This document shows, in pieces, positions 45,867 to 56,351 of a DNA stretch of 64,000 bases (positions within the stretch are counted from its first letter, which is position 1; every line of letters begins with the position of its first letter). A program made the position numbers and the translations under genes. Source of the DNA: Vaginella massiliensis (GTDB taxonomy: Bacteria > Bacteroidota > Bacteroidia > Flavobacteriales > Weeksellaceae); assembly GCF_900089075.1 (NCBI RefSeq), contig NZ_LT593746.1:245571-309570 (forward strand), in the 5' to 3' direction. The notes beneath the pieces were generated by a model. The model ran no database searches. It was not told where the DNA came from and worked only from the letters and a program-made list of their open reading frames with translations.

Positions 45867-46673
45867 TTATTCAGTCAATTCGGGATAGATTAAGATCGGA
45901 ATTTTAAGGGTTTTGAGTAATCTTTTGCTGTGATTGAGTTTGAATAGCCGTTGTATATTACTCATTTCGCGATGAACGACGCAGAGGATATCGAGGCGTT
46001 TGGTTTCTACAAATTGCGCAATACCTTCGTCAATATCTTTATGGTATAAAATGGTAATTTCTAGGCTTTCTTCGTCGAATTGTTTTTCCCAAACGTTTTT
46101 ATTTGTTTCTTCTGCCGTATTCAATATTCCCGATTTTGTGATGTGAACCACCTCCAACGGATAGTTTTGTCGTTGTGCCAAAGCAACCAGCTTCTCGAGT
46201 ATTGGATATTCTTTTTCGAGCAATCGACTTGCGAAACCTAATCGTTTATGGGTCTTGAATTTCACATGATTGGGTACTGCCAATACGGGAATAGTATTGA
46301 GGTTTGCTACATTCAAGGTAGTGGTTCCTAATATTTTATCGTCTACAGAATTTTCACCATCTGTCCCCATTACGATGTAGATGTAATCATTTTTTTCGCT
46401 CAACTCTTGTATGGTGATGAGCAAATCTCCAGTAACGATGTGCCCGGTAATTTGAATTTCGAAATTTTCATTTTCTTGATCGCGCAACTGTTCGAGGTAA
46501 TTGAGGTAATCGTCAAATTTTGTTCGTTCGGCTTCCTCAATATCAATTTTCAGTTTAGATGTCGCATGCAAAACATCGATATCGGCATCGTAGACTTTTG
46601 CCAAATTCAGAGCGTACAAAAAGGCTGTATTAGCAGTCTCAGAGAAATCTGTCGGAAATAATATTTTTTTCAT
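45867..46673 (-). CDS. universal stress protein, tandem UspA domains
   Basis: A 268-residue protein with two UspA-like domains (1-140 and about 150-268). The first starts KKILFPTDFSETANTAFLYAL, and the ATP-loop residues appear as VMGTDGENSVDDKILGTTTLNV (around 103-124). In the second domain the loop is degenerate. It is cytoplasmic, with a stress-related role by family only. It lies 120 bases downstream of era on the same strand behind a terminator, so it has a separate transcript. Confidence 0.85.
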   Translation of the reverse strand: MKKILFPTDFSETANTAFLYALNLAKVYDADIDVLHATSKLKIDIEEAERTKFDDYLNYLEQLRDQENENFEIQITGHIVTGDLLITIQELSEKNDYIYIVMGTDGENSVDDKILGTTTLNVANLNTIPVLAVPNHVKFKTHKRLGFASRLLEKEYPILEKLVALAQRQNYPLEVVHITKSGILNTAEETNKNVWEKQFDEESLEITILYHKDIDEGIAQFVETKRLDILCVVHREMSNIQRLFKLNHSKRLLKTLKIPILIYPELTE

Positions 46674-46744
46674 GTCGATGGTATTTTAAAGCTTGTTTAA
46701 AGGTAATAAAATTGAGAAATAAATCCGAAGAAACTTGCATTTAC

Positions 46745-46769
46745 AAAAAAACCGAAGAAAAACTTCGGT
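46745..46769 (-). terminator. rho-independent terminator after era
   Basis: CCGAAG (46752-46757) pairs with CTTCGG (46763-46768), and the minus strand continues into T7. Confidence 0.8.
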
Positions 46770-46792
46770 CGAATATTTTATATTTTTTGACT

Positions 46793-47680
46793 TTAATATC
46801 CAAAACGTTTCAGATCTTGATCTTTTTTACGCCAATCTTTGCGCACTTTTACAAATAATTTCAGGAAGATTTTTTTTTCGAAAAACTTTTCCAAATCCTC
46901 TCGTGCTTCTTTTCCTACCCGAGATAATGCCTCGCCTTTATGCCCAATGAGGATTCCTTTTTGCGAATCGCGTTCGACATAAATATCGGTTTCGATATAG
47001 ATCATGGTCATTTCTTCTTTGAAGCGCTCGGTGACCACTTCTACGGCGTACGGAATTTCTTTATCGTAATGCAACAAGATTTTTTCGCGAATCACTTCGT
47101 TTACAATAAAACGTTCGGAGCGATCTGTCAATTGATCTTCGGGATAGTACATTGGTCCGACGGGCAACAAATCTTTTATCTTTTTGAGCAACAAATCCAC
47201 GTTGAAGTTTTCTTTGGCCGAAATCGGTAAAATCTCGGCTTTTGGCAACAGTTCGTGCCAATGCTCCACCGCTTCGTTCAATTTCTCTTCGGTGACCAAA
47301 TCAACTTTGTTCAGCAACACAATTACAGGGCGTTTGGTTTTGGTCAAACGTTCGAAAATCTCTTCATTTTTCAATCGTTTCTCTCCAATTTCTACCACAT
47401 ACAATAGGATATCAGCATCTACCAGCGATTCTTTTACCGAATCCATCATCTTGGATTGTAGCTCGTATGCAGGATCCAAAACCCCAGGCGTGTCTGAAAA
47501 AACAATCTGATAATCGTCGCCTGTTAAAATTCCTTTTATGCGATGCCGCGTGGTTTGTGCCTTGTGCGTGGCAATTACCAAACGTTCTTTCATCAAAAGA
47601 TTCATGAGGGTAGATTTCCCTACGTTCGGATTACCAATGATGTTGACAAATCCCGATTTGAATTGTTCGTTGTTCTCCAT
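46793..47680 (-). CDS. era: GTPase Era
   Basis: Ras-like GTPase that binds the 3' end of 16S rRNA during 30S assembly. The 295 residues have NIIGNPNVGKSTLMNLL (13-29), the switch region KAQTTRHRIKG, DTPGVLDPAYELQ (G3, about 58-70), LLNKVD (G4, about 121-126), SAKENFNVD (G5) and a C-terminal KH domain (about 200-290, with ILIGHKGEALSRVGKEAREDLE). A TAAATTTG stands 5 bases before the ATG, so the message may be nearly leaderless. Confidence 0.97.
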   Translation of the reverse strand: MENNEQFKSGFVNIIGNPNVGKSTLMNLLMKERLVIATHKAQTTRHRIKGILTGDDYQIVFSDTPGVLDPAYELQSKMMDSVKESLVDADILLYVVEIGEKRLKNEEIFERLTKTKRPVIVLLNKVDLVTEEKLNEAVEHWHELLPKAEILPISAKENFNVDLLLKKIKDLLPVGPMYYPEDQLTDRSERFIVNEVIREKILLHYDKEIPYAVEVVTERFKEEMTMIYIETDIYVERDSQKGILIGHKGEALSRVGKEAREDLEKFFEKKIFLKLFVKVRKDWRKKDQDLKRFGY

Positions 47681-47808
47681 TTTGCAAATTTACACATTTT
47701 AGACGGGAAGATTTTGGTCGATTTTTTTTATTCTAAACAATATTTGGTTAAGAATTTGAAATAGAATAAAAAATAGTAGTACATTAGAGTTGGAAAAAAC
47801 ATAGAACG

Positions 47809-48075
47809 ATGAAAGCAGAGTTAATAGAAAAAGAGGAAGTCATCAACTACAAATTACTTGATGCTCCTGTGGAAGAAAGACATGTAGTGAAAGAAAAATT
47901 GCAAGGTGCAATGCGATTGGGTAACGAGTTCAAATCCAAGTCTTACATCACCTTTCAGACAGATGAAGGACCTAAAAAAATCGAAACTACCGTTTGGAAT
48001 GTTACCGATAATTACATCCAAATCAAGAACGGAGTATTCATCCCGATTAGCTCATTGATTGATATTAGTTATTAA
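47809..48075 (+). CDS. small conserved protein of unknown function
   Basis: An 88-residue soluble protein without a signal or membrane segment. It is rich in Glu and Lys, with a beta-rich second half (YITFQTDEGPKKIETTVW, then NYIQIKNGVFIPISSLIDISY). That pattern suggests a small barrel or PilZ/SH3-like fold, but this is inference. I believe relatives are widespread in Bacteroidota, but I cannot name the family. It is monocistronic, with its own terminator, divergent from era. Confidence 0.8.
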   Translation: MKAELIEKEEVINYKLLDAPVEERHVVKEKLQGAMRLGNEFKSKSYITFQTDEGPKKIETTVWNVTDNYIQIKNGVFIPISSLIDISY

Positions 48076-48096
48076 GTCTATACTTTTTTCATAGTG

Positions 48097-48126
48097 AAGA
48101 CGCCTAAAATTAGGCGTCTTTTTTTT
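48097..48126 (+). terminator. terminator after the small conserved gene
   Basis: AAGACGCCTAA and TTAGGCGTCTT form a perfect stem, then a T8 run, only 11 bases before the scpA start. Confidence 0.85.
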
Positions 48127-48137
48127 ACCTTAGTCAA

Positions 48138-50267
48138 ATGAATCAACGAACAGATTTTTCGGACTTATATTTCGATCGAAAATTGAATTTCACCAATCAT
48201 TCGATCAACCCTATAGAGTTGGATAGTGTACAAGTACAAGATGTCTACACCTACGAAGATGTGAAAGACCTCAGGCAGATTGATTTTTTACCCGGCGTCG
48301 CTCCCTTCTTACGAGGTCCATACACCACCATGTACGTTCGACAACCATGGACAATTCGCCAATATGCAGGTTTCTCAACTGCAGAGGAATCTAATGCCTT
48401 TTACAAACGGAATTTAGCCGCTGGGCAGAAAGGACTCTCGGTTGCTTTTGACTTGGCTACTCACCGAGGCTACGACTCGGATCATGAGCGTGTTGTGGGG
48501 GATGTAGGGAAAGCTGGCGTGGCAATTGACAGTGTAGAAGATATGAAAATTTTGTTCAATGAAATTCCATTAGACAAAATATCGGTATCCATGACCATGA
48601 ACGGTGCAGTATTGCCGATTTTAGCATTTTATATCGTCGCTGCCGAAGAGCAAGGAGTAGCGCAAGCGCAATTATCTGGAACGATACAGAACGATATTTT
48701 GAAGGAGTTCATGGTGCGTAATACCTACATCTATCCTCCGACCCCATCGATGAAAATAATAGCGGATATCTTCGAATACACTTCACAACACATCCCACGA
48801 TTCAATTCGATATCGATTTCGGGCTACCATATGCAAGAAGCTGGCGCAACACCAGTTTTAGAAATGGCTTATACCTTAGCCGACGGATATGAATATGTAA
48901 AAACTGGAATAGAAGCAGGCTTGAAGGTGGATGATTTTGCCCCGAGGCTTTCGTTCTTTTGGGCGATCGGAATGAATTTCACCCAAGAAATCGCCAAAAT
49001 GCGTGCAGCCCGTATGCTTTGGGCAAAACTGATGCAAGAATTCGAACCTCAAAATCCAAAATCGTTGATGCTGCGTACGCATTGTCAGACATCTGGATGG
49101 AGCTTGACCGAACAAGAACCCTACAACAATATTGGGCGTACTGCAATCGAAGCACTGGCCGCTGCACTTGGTGGCACACAATCGTTGCACACCAATGCAT
49201 TAGACGAGGCTATAGCACTGCCAACAGATTTTTCGGCCCGAATCGCACGCAACACCCAAATCATCTTGCAAGAAGAAACGCAAATTTGCCGCACAGCAGA
49301 CCCAATGGGCGGAAGCTTTATGATTGAAGCTTTGACCAACGAAATGGCAAATCAGGCATGGGGCTACATCCAAGAGGTAAAAGAATTGGGAGGCATGACG
49401 AAGGCTATCGAATCTGGAATCCCTAAAATGCGAATAGAAGAAGATGCCGCCAAAAAACAAGCCAAAATCGACTCTGGTGAAAATGCAATCATTGGCGTAA
49501 ACGCTTACCGTTCGCAATTGAAACAAGACGAATTCGAAATTTTGGAAGTCGACAATACAACGGTGAGAACCAAACAAATAGACCGTCTGAACCAAATAAA
49601 ACAAACGCGTGATCAAGCAGCGGTAGAAGAAATTTTAGCAAGACTCACCAATGCAGCCAAAGACGGAAGTGAAAACTTATTAGCTTTAGCAATAGAAGCT
49701 GCAAGAAAACGCGCTACATTGGGTGAAATTTCAGATGCTTTGGAAGTCGAATTTGGTCGTCACAAAGCCGAAACTAGAGGAATACAAGGTGTATACGCTA
49801 TGGGAGCAGGAAGTATGAATAGCTTTGAAGAAGCTCGAAAATTGGCAGATAAATTTGCCGAAGAAGAAGGTAGAAGACCTCGTCTAATGGTAGCCAAAAT
49901 GGGACAAGACGGACACGACAGAGGAGCAAAAGTAGTCGCTACCTCCTATGCCGATATGGGATTCGATGTCGATATTGCGCCTCTATTTCAAACCCCAAAA
50001 GAAGTGGCAAAACAAGCCGTAGAGAACGATGTGCACGTTTTAGGAATCTCTTCACTTGCGGCAGGTCACAAAACCTTGGTACCCGAAGTGGTGAAAGAAT
50101 TGAAATCTTTGGGAAGAGAAGACATCTTTATCGTAGTTGGAGGGGTAATCCCAAGACAAGATTACGACTTCTTGTTCGAGCATGGCGCCCAATCGATCTT
50201 CGGACCAGGGACTAACCTTGCAGAATCTGCGATTGAAGTGTTGAGTAAATTGATGAATAAAAAATAA
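48138..50267 (+). CDS. scpA: methylmalonyl-CoA mutase, full-length catalytic subunit
   Basis: Interconverts succinyl-CoA and methylmalonyl-CoA with adenosylcobalamin. The 709 residues hold the catalytic TIM barrel (about 60-450: [52 protein letters not shown]) and the B12 domain (about 575-709) with [12 protein letters not shown], the DxHxxG cobalt-binding motif, and IVVGGVIP. The length fits Sbm/ScpA or the large subunit MutB. No small-subunit gene is adjacent, although flavobacteria often have one, so it may act as a homodimer, or the partner may be elsewhere. Confidence 0.95.
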   Translation: MNQRTDFSDLYFDRKLNFTNHSINPIELDSVQVQDVYTYEDVKDLRQIDFLPGVAPFLRGPYTTMYVRQPWTIRQYAGFSTAEESNAFYKRNLAAGQKGLSVAFDLATHRGYDSDHERVVGDVGKAGVAIDSVEDMKILFNEIPLDKISVSMTMNGAVLPILAFYIVAAEEQGVAQAQLSGTIQNDILKEFMVRNTYIYPPTPSMKIIADIFEYTSQHIPRFNSISISGYHMQEAGATPVLEMAYTLADGYEYVKTGIEAGLKVDDFAPRLSFFWAIGMNFTQEIAKMRAARMLWAKLMQEFEPQNPKSLMLRTHCQTSGWSLTEQEPYNNIGRTAIEALAAALGGTQSLHTNALDEAIALPTDFSARIARNTQIILQEETQICRTADPMGGSFMIEALTNEMANQAWGYIQEVKELGGMTKAIESGIPKMRIEEDAAKKQAKIDSGENAIIGVNAYRSQLKQDEFEILEVDNTTVRTKQIDRLNQIKQTRDQAAVEEILARLTNAAKDGSENLLALAIEAARKRATLGEISDALEVEFGRHKAETRGIQGVYAMGAGSMNSFEEARKLADKFAEEEGRRPRLMVAKMGQDGHDRGAKVVATSYADMGFDVDIAPLFQTPKEVAKQAVENDVHVLGISSLAAGHKTLVPEVVKELKSLGREDIFIVVGGVIPRQDYDFLFEHGAQSIFGPGTNLAESAIEVLSKLMNKK

Positions 50268-50277
50268 TCCCTTTTCT

Positions 50278-50308
50278 AAAAAACCTCATCAACCAATGAG
50301 GTTTTTTT
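50278..50308 (+). terminator. terminator after scpA
   Basis: AAACCTCAT and ATGAGGTTT form a hairpin followed by T7. Confidence 0.85.
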
Positions 50309-50382
50309 GATATCTAAGGAATAGATCAATCAACTTGATGACTTACCGAAAACTTGTTATATTTGCTCTGATTTTCTAATCT

Positions 50383-50907
50383 ATGTTTCGAAACCATACC
50401 ACCTTGAAAAAAATAATCACGATTCTTTGCTTTGTTTTCATTGCATGGTTCCTGCTTTATTTTTTGGTCGGCGATACTTTCCCGTTTGATTTTGCCAATC
50501 AAAACTTGAAACAATTATTTCCGAATGTTTTGGTTTTCTTGGCTGGTGTAGCCATTTACATTCTTTTGCTTTTGCAAATCAATTTGGATAAAAAATGGGA
50601 GTTTTCTAATATTCTAAAATTTGTTGGCGGTATCATTTTGGGTTTTATTCCGTTTATTCTTTATGGTTTTTTTTCTATCCAAACTTGCCCATTTTGGTTG
50701 CAAAAACAAGAGTATCATCAGACCTTATTCCAATCGAAATTGAACCAAAACGAACGAATTGTTTTGCGAAAAACGACTTGTTTAGATTGCCCTACAACCA
50801 AGCAAGATACGGTAAAATCTAAGGTTTATGCTGGTTTCATCCGAACGACCCAAAAAGCAAACCTGCATCAATTGAATACCAAATACTGGCAGAAAATCAG
50901 TTTATGA
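50383..50907 (+). CDS. small membrane protein of unknown function
   Basis: A 174-residue inner-membrane protein with three predicted helices (about 10-28, 47-65 and 78-98) and a charged, soluble C-terminal tail. The tail contains a CLDC pair (Cys133, Cys136) that might bind a metal or form a disulfide; another Cys is at 102. I recognise no family. It lies 65 bases before the receptor gene at 50973 on the same strand and might be co-transcribed with it, but the spacer shows no firm signal either way. Confidence 0.65.
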   Translation: MFRNHTTLKKIITILCFVFIAWFLLYFLVGDTFPFDFANQNLKQLFPNVLVFLAGVAIYILLLLQINLDKKWEFSNILKFVGGIILGFIPFILYGFFSIQTCPFWLQKQEYHQTLFQSKLNQNERIVLRKTTCLDCPTTKQDTVKSKVYAGFIRTTQKANLHQLNTKYWQKISL

Positions 50908-50972
50908 TTTAAACCATCGGTTCTTTTTTTCGTCTAATACACAGCTACATTTTAGAAACTTATAATCCACTT

Positions 50973-53695
50973 ATGAGAAAAATAATCATTTTTCTATGCT
51001 TGCTCCTTGGTTTTTGTTTGCATGCTCAAGAAAAAATTATGTTGAAGGGCATTGTGCAAGACGCCCATTATTTTCCGCTGTACGATTCGGAAGTGAACCT
51101 TGCAAATGCGAGTGATTCTACCCTCATTGCGCAAACTTCTACCAACGAAAAAGGTGAATTTACATTGAAAATAGAACCGCAGAACAAGGCTGTATATTTG
51201 CTTGTGCAAGACGCTTTTGAGGGTGATTATATCCAATCTTTCGAACGCCTAGATGAGTCCATCGATTTTGGTAAAATTACCAACAACCCGATGGTTTATG
51301 ATTTGCAAGAAGTGGTCATTACTGCCGATGCATCGGCGATTGTTGTAAAACAAGACACCCTTGAATTCAATGCAGAGGCATACAAAGTAAAGCCTAACGC
51401 AAACTTAGAAAACCTGCTGCGTGAGTTGCCTGGATTTGAGCTGGATGACGATGGCACAATCACCGTAAACGGCAAAGAAGTAAACGAAGTTTTGATTGAT
51501 GGCGAACCATTTTTTGGTCGAGATGGAAAAGTTGCGCTGGAAAATCTGCCCGCAGACATCATCAAAAAAGTACAGGTTTCGGATTACAAAACGCAACAAG
51601 AACGTTTCGCTGGGCAACGAAGCCGGTCGGACAATTCTACGCTAAACATCACCTTGAAAGAAGATAAAAAACAAGGGTATATGGCAAAAATTACCGCTGG
51701 TTATGGCACCGAAGATCATCATGAATTAAATGCCTTGCTCAATTATTTCAAAGCTAATCGCAAAATCAACCTCATCGCCTCGTCGACCGATATTGCGTCT
51801 ACCGAACTCCCATCGGGTACGGGTTCTAGAGGACGAGGCGGAATGGGCAGGCGTGGTTCTAGTGGTGTCACAACCAACACTTCGGTTGGATTGAATTATA
51901 ACGACAAACTCAACGACCAAACCAAAATTGGCGTGGATTATCGTTTCGATCAATCGAAGACAGATAACGACCAATATCAACGGGTTGAAAATCTTTTGCC
52001 CGACCGTCCTTTCATTAGTGAGTCCAACACCCAATCGGCAAACAAGTCTGACAGCCATACGGCGTCGGCGACTTTGGAATGGGAGAAAAACAATACGAAG
52101 ATTTTTTCAACCCCAATTTTAGTCAGACCAAATCCACTGCCCATCGTAGTTACGAAGACATTACCACGACCAACAGCGGAGAATTTCGCAACGAATGCGC
52201 GGGTGAAACTTCTAACGAAAGCCTAAACAACAGCTTCAGAAATCAGTTGACCTTGTATCAGAAATTCAAGAATAATACCTATCTGAATTTCAATTTCGAC
52301 TTTAGTTACAACGATGCTGATGCTGATCTTTTTACGAATGAAACGACGAATTATTTAGACAGTATCGATATTCGTAACAATTATCAACGCAATTTTTGCA
52401 AAACAAGTTCTTATACGATGGACTTGAATTATAATTTCGCACTGTCAGATTCGATACAGCTTGCGTTGGGTACCATTTGGAATCGCAACATCGATTCGAA
52501 CCAAAATAAAACCTGGGATTTCGACGCCATCAACAATAGTTATGATGATTATAACGACGAGCTTTCTCGTTTGTACGAAACCACCTTTTCGCGTTGGAAT
52601 CCTTATACCCAATTCACCCTGAACAAAACTGCATGGATGGTGAACATTCGACTCGGCACGAACATCTATCATCAAAACAGTTTCGGGTCGTACAGAAGTC
52701 GCGATTACGAAGTGAATAAAGAGAAGATTTCACCCGCCATTGAATCAAATTTTCGCTACAAAAATGGCAACAATACTTACAGCCTAAGCTATCGTTACAA
52801 TACAGGTTTGGCTTCTACCACCCAATTGTTGGCTTTCGAAGATTTGTCGAGCACACTGAATATTGTAAGAGGTAACCTCAATCTAGATACGACTCGCAGC
52901 CATAATGTGAATTTTTTTTATTCTAATTTCGATCGCAAAACTCGTCAAGGTTTCAATGCTTCGTTGGGTTATAATTACGAGGAATCGGGCATCATCAATA
53001 TGACCACCTATGACGAAAACTTTGTGCGCTACACGACCTACGAGAATAGTAGTGGAAATTACCGTTTGAATGGTTTTTTGAATTGGAATAAACAATTGAC
53101 CAAAGGCATTCACAAATTCCGCGCAAATATCGGACTCAACGCAAGCTACGCACGCCAACAAAGCTACGTGTCGAACGAGTTGGCACAGGCATACATCAGC
53201 AGCATTGGGCCAAGCATAAGACTCAATTGGGATTATGGTGATTACCTCAGCCTATCGCCGAGTTACCAGATGCGATACGCAGCAAGTGACTACATCAACA
53301 ATGTGTTGGATAGAAGCCACAACCTCAATCATAATTTTGGATTGAGAACCATAACCTCTTGGCCTAAAAATCTTGTTTGGACCAACAATTTTACCTACAG
53401 CAACAACTCGCGAATGGCAGCCGGATTCAAACGTGATTTCTTTTTATGGAATACACAGTTGATGTATAGATTTTTGGATGATAAACTGGAAGCAGGTGTA
53501 AAGGTTTACGATATTCTGAATCAGAACAACAGCTATACCAGAAGCATTACCGACGAAGCGATTACCGATGAGCGAAACACGATACTCACTCGTTTTGTGA
53601 TGTTTTCGGTAAGTCTGAACCTGAATCAGTTTGGCGGTAAATCTAGATCGCCCGAAAACAATCGCCCTCCAAACCCAGCTATAGATGGATTTTAG
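50973..53695 (+). CDS. TonB-dependent-receptor-like barrel protein, split by a frameshift
   Basis: An outer-membrane protein encoded in two overlapping frames: 50973-52226 and 52079-53695. Together they span about 907 residues. Part 1 has a signal peptide (1-18, HAQ), a carboxypeptidase-regulatory-like domain (23-110, IMLKGIVQDAHYFPLYDSEV) and a plug (about 120-215, NLENLLRELPGFELDDDGTI). A Gly/Arg-rich stretch GSRGRGGMGRRGSSG follows at about 286-300. Part 2 is the barrel. The junction is a T6 at 52102-52107: one more T gives an unbroken NNTKIFFNPNFSQTK. So this is a frameshift, or a sequencing error, not two genes. The substrate is unknown. Confidence 0.85.
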
Positions 53696-53720
53696 AATCT
53701 GTAAAAAGCATCAAAAACCA

Positions 53721-53748
53721 AAAAATCCGTCGACAAGGACGGATTTTT
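53721..53748. terminator. bidirectional terminator between the split receptor and cmk
   Basis: AAAAATCCGTC and GACGGATTTTT pair around a six-base loop, with A and T flanks for both convergent genes. Confidence 0.85.
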
Positions 53749-53772
53749 AATGATATTTTTAATCCTATTAAA

Positions 53773-54453
53773 TCAAACCAAAAAGCTCATCACTTTTTCT
53801 ACCGTTTCGTCTAAATTCAGCTCCGAATTGTCGATAATTATCGCATCTTCTGCGGGTTTTACTGGCGCTATTTCACGAGTAGAATCTATCCGATCGCGTT
53901 CTACAACATTAGCAAGAACCTCGTCGTAATCAACAGTTCGTCCAGATTGCTGATATTCTAAAAATCGGCGTTTTGCTCGAACTTCTGGAGAAGCCGTGAT
54001 GAAAAATTTATAATCGGCATCTGGGAAAACAACCGTACCGATATCTCGCCCATCCATGACTATTCCACCATTTTTTGCTATTGCTCTTTGCAAAAAAACG
54101 CAATAATCGCGAACGACCTTCAGCGCTGCAATTGCACTTACCTTGTTGGAAACTTGCATCGAACGAATTTCGGCTTCTACCCTTTGTCCGTTTACAAACG
54201 TTTCATTCTTATGCGTTTCGGGATTTCGTCTGAATTCGATTTGTATCGAATGGATTTGTTTGCTCAACTCGTCGAGCAACACATTTCCGAAATCATCAAA
54301 CAAATGATGCTCTATGGCGTACCACGTTACTGCACGATACATGGCTCCGCTATCGATATGGGTATAATGGAGTTTCTGAGCTATGATTTTGGACAAAGAG
54401 CTTTTGCCTGTTGAGGAGAATCCGTCGATGGCAATGATTAAATTGTGTTTCAT
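53773..54453 (-). CDS. cmk: cytidylate kinase
   Basis: Phosphorylates CMP and dCMP. The 226 residues have the P-loop IDGFSSTGKSSLSK (9-22), HIDSGAMYRAVTWYA (about 33-47), VMDGRDIGTVVFPDA (about 131-145) and the LID region RRFLEYQQSGRTVDYDEV (about 162-179). The length is typical. porQ follows upstream on the same strand; the cmk-porQ pair is a recurring arrangement in Bacteroidota. Confidence 0.96.
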   Translation of the reverse strand: MKHNLIIAIDGFSSTGKSSLSKIIAQKLHYTHIDSGAMYRAVTWYAIEHHLFDDFGNVLLDELSKQIHSIQIEFRRNPETHKNETFVNGQRVEAEIRSMQVSNKVSAIAALKVVRDYCVFLQRAIAKNGGIVMDGRDIGTVVFPDADYKFFITASPEVRAKRRFLEYQQSGRTVDYDEVLANVVERDRIDSTREIAPVKPAEDAIIIDNSELNLDETVEKVMSFLV

Positions 54454-54496
54454 TCTATCACGAAGTTGAAAACAAAAATAATAAATCTCTTCACAT

Positions 54497-55525
54497 TTAC
54501 AACCAAGGATTGCTACGCCAATAATCGCGCCCCTGAATCAATCGGTCTAGATTGACCACCAAACCAAAGTGGTTGGCACCGCCCGATTTATGGTAATTGG
54601 CATGAGCATACTCGAATCGGAAGGCATTTACCCGAATACCAAAACCATAGGTGAGCCCAGAAAACGACCGAAGGTCTTCTACCGCTAAGTCGTTTCCTCT
54701 TTTGAAATTGTAGCCCAATCGCAAATTAAATCCTTGTTCTGGAAACAATTCGACACCCAAAGATACGTGATCGATGATTTTTCGACCATTCGAAACTTCT
54801 TGTCCGTTGGCATTATATGGTTTGGAGATATTGAATTTCTGAAGATCGTGCAACGTCATATTCAATTCTATCGGGACATGCTCTAGGCGATGCGTTACCC
54901 CCAAATTAATCTGCAAAGGCATTTTTTCGGTTTTACCGTCATAGGTTTTAATCTGGCTTCCGATATTTCTTGCCACCAATGAAACATTGATACGATCATC
55001 GAAATTGTGATAAGAAATGCCTACATCGGCTGCCACAGCCGAGGAGGTATAACTTTCTATTCGAGAGTTGATGTATTTTACATTGGCTCCGACCGAAAAA
55101 AAATCGCTTATTTCTCTTCCATATCCCAATATTATGGCTGCATCATTCGCTTTGAAATCTCCTGTTAAATTTCCAAAATCATCTGCTCCTATCAATTTTC
55201 CGTAATCTACATATTGCCCATGCAACGAAACATAGTCATAATCTGAGAGCTGATAAACGGTAGAAAAAGTAGCAAAATTCACATCGGCAATATAGGAAAC
55301 ATAATTGATCCCGACTTGCCCATGCATGTCGGTATTCATTAGGGCTGGATTCCACAACGACATATTAGGGTCGGCATCCCAAGACGTCTGGGCATTCCCT
55401 CCCAAAGCGGCTTGTCTTGCAGAGGTTGTAATATTGAGAAACTCGTACACACGTGTCCCATCTTGTGCCATAGCAGCTGAATGGTAAAGGAGAAAAAGCA
55501 TCAAAAAATGATAGATTTTACGCAT
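54497..55525 (-). CDS. porQ: type IX secretion system protein PorQ
   Basis: Outer-membrane-associated barrel protein of the T9SS, which exports and attaches proteins with C-terminal sorting domains. From the ATG at 55525 it has 342 residues: signal peptide 1-21, then the conserved start YEFLNITTSARQAALGGN (about 28-45) and SLWNPALMN, and beta-strands to the end (GYNFKRGNDLAVEDLRSFSGLTYGF is within about 270-300). A TTG at 55531 was rejected, because it adds only two residues before the basic signal start. It supports the presence of T9SS cargo such as the broken gene at 31211. Confidence 0.92.
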   Translation of the reverse strand: MRKIYHFLMLFLLYHSAAMAQDGTRVYEFLNITTSARQAALGGNAQTSWDADPNMSLWNPALMNTDMHGQVGINYVSYIADVNFATFSTVYQLSDYDYVSLHGQYVDYGKLIGADDFGNLTGDFKANDAAIILGYGREISDFFSVGANVKYINSRIESYTSSAVAADVGISYHNFDDRINVSLVARNIGSQIKTYDGKTEKMPLQINLGVTHRLEHVPIELNMTLHDLQKFNISKPYNANGQEVSNGRKIIDHVSLGVELFPEQGFNLRLGYNFKRGNDLAVEDLRSFSGLTYGFGIRVNAFRFEYAHANYHKSGGANHFGLVVNLDRLIQGRDYWRSNPWL

Positions 55526-55594
55526 GTACAATGTATTAAAGCTGGTTAATAAACGTGTGAATTCAAAATTTGGTATATGGCGTCGTCAAAAATA

Positions 55595-56332
55595 TTAATA
55601 TTCTACGCGTGCAACAAAATAGGTCGTGGATTCATCTGCAATTTTGAAATGAATGCGATCCGATTCTTCGAAACGGTAAATCGTCACGAGCGTATCGTTT
55701 GCCAATTCTCGTAAGAAATTCATTTCGATGACCTTAAAAGGACGATTCAAAACAAAATCAACTGCTAAATAATTCAAACACCACTCGAAATATTTTATAT
55801 TGTTCACATGATTTACCACGTCTAAATCCGATAACATTACGCGATGAGAAGCTAGAAATTCAAACGGAATATGGTCGAAGTCGATTTTAGCATTTTCTTG
55901 CTTTGTGGCGTGCAATGTTGGGTATCGCTCTATGGAAGACGAATCGATTGCCAAAGCCTCTGGTCTTCGTTTTTTGGTATTGAAAACCGCCCACAAACTC
56001 GAAGCGCCTACTAGTTTTTTGCCTTGGCGTGTTACGGTAAAATTACGGATAGACTTTGGTCCACGCAAAACTTCTACCCAAGTGTCGATGACAATCTCAT
56101 CATTGAGTTGCGGCATTTCTTCGATTTCGATTCGGAAACGACTCATTACCCAAGCCTGATCGTGCTGTTGTAGGTCATCAAAGCCTAGCTTGGCAAAATC
56201 GGTATGATTTGCTGCAGCATTTTGAAGCAAATTGGTCAATTCTGGATATTTGAGCGAACGATTGGGATAGGTCTGACTGTAGTTGAGTTGATGCGTTTCT
56301 GAAAAATATGAATGTCTATTTTTTGAATTCAT
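55595..56332 (-). CDS. acyl-ACP thioesterase family protein
   Basis: Releases fatty acids from acyl-carrier protein, by family. The 245 residues form a double hot-dog fold: domain 1 (about 10-140) with RFRIEIEEMPQLNDEIVIDTWV and the FTVTRQGKKLVGASSLWAVF segment, and domain 2 (about 150-245) with SDLDVVNHVNNIKYFEWCLNY (about 167-187), which includes the catalytic-site Asn and His pattern NHVNN. The length fits bacterial FatA/FatB-like proteins. It lies 19 bases downstream of ribH on the same strand. Confidence 0.88.
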   Translation of the reverse strand: MNSKNRHSYFSETHQLNYSQTYPNRSLKYPELTNLLQNAAANHTDFAKLGFDDLQQHDQAWVMSRFRIEIEEMPQLNDEIVIDTWVEVLRGPKSIRNFTVTRQGKKLVGASSLWAVFNTKKRRPEALAIDSSSIERYPTLHATKQENAKIDFDHIPFEFLASHRVMLSDLDVVNHVNNIKYFEWCLNYLAVDFVLNRPFKVIEMNFLRELANDTLVTIYRFEESDRIHFKIADESTTYFVARVEY

Positions 56333-56351
56333 TTAACTCCTAAAACGTTTT

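Noticed and set aside
52079..53695. A separate 538-codon barrel gene starting MGEKQYEDFF
   Set aside because: It has no signal peptide, overlaps the preceding frame, and joins it perfectly when one T is added. It is the second half of one gene.
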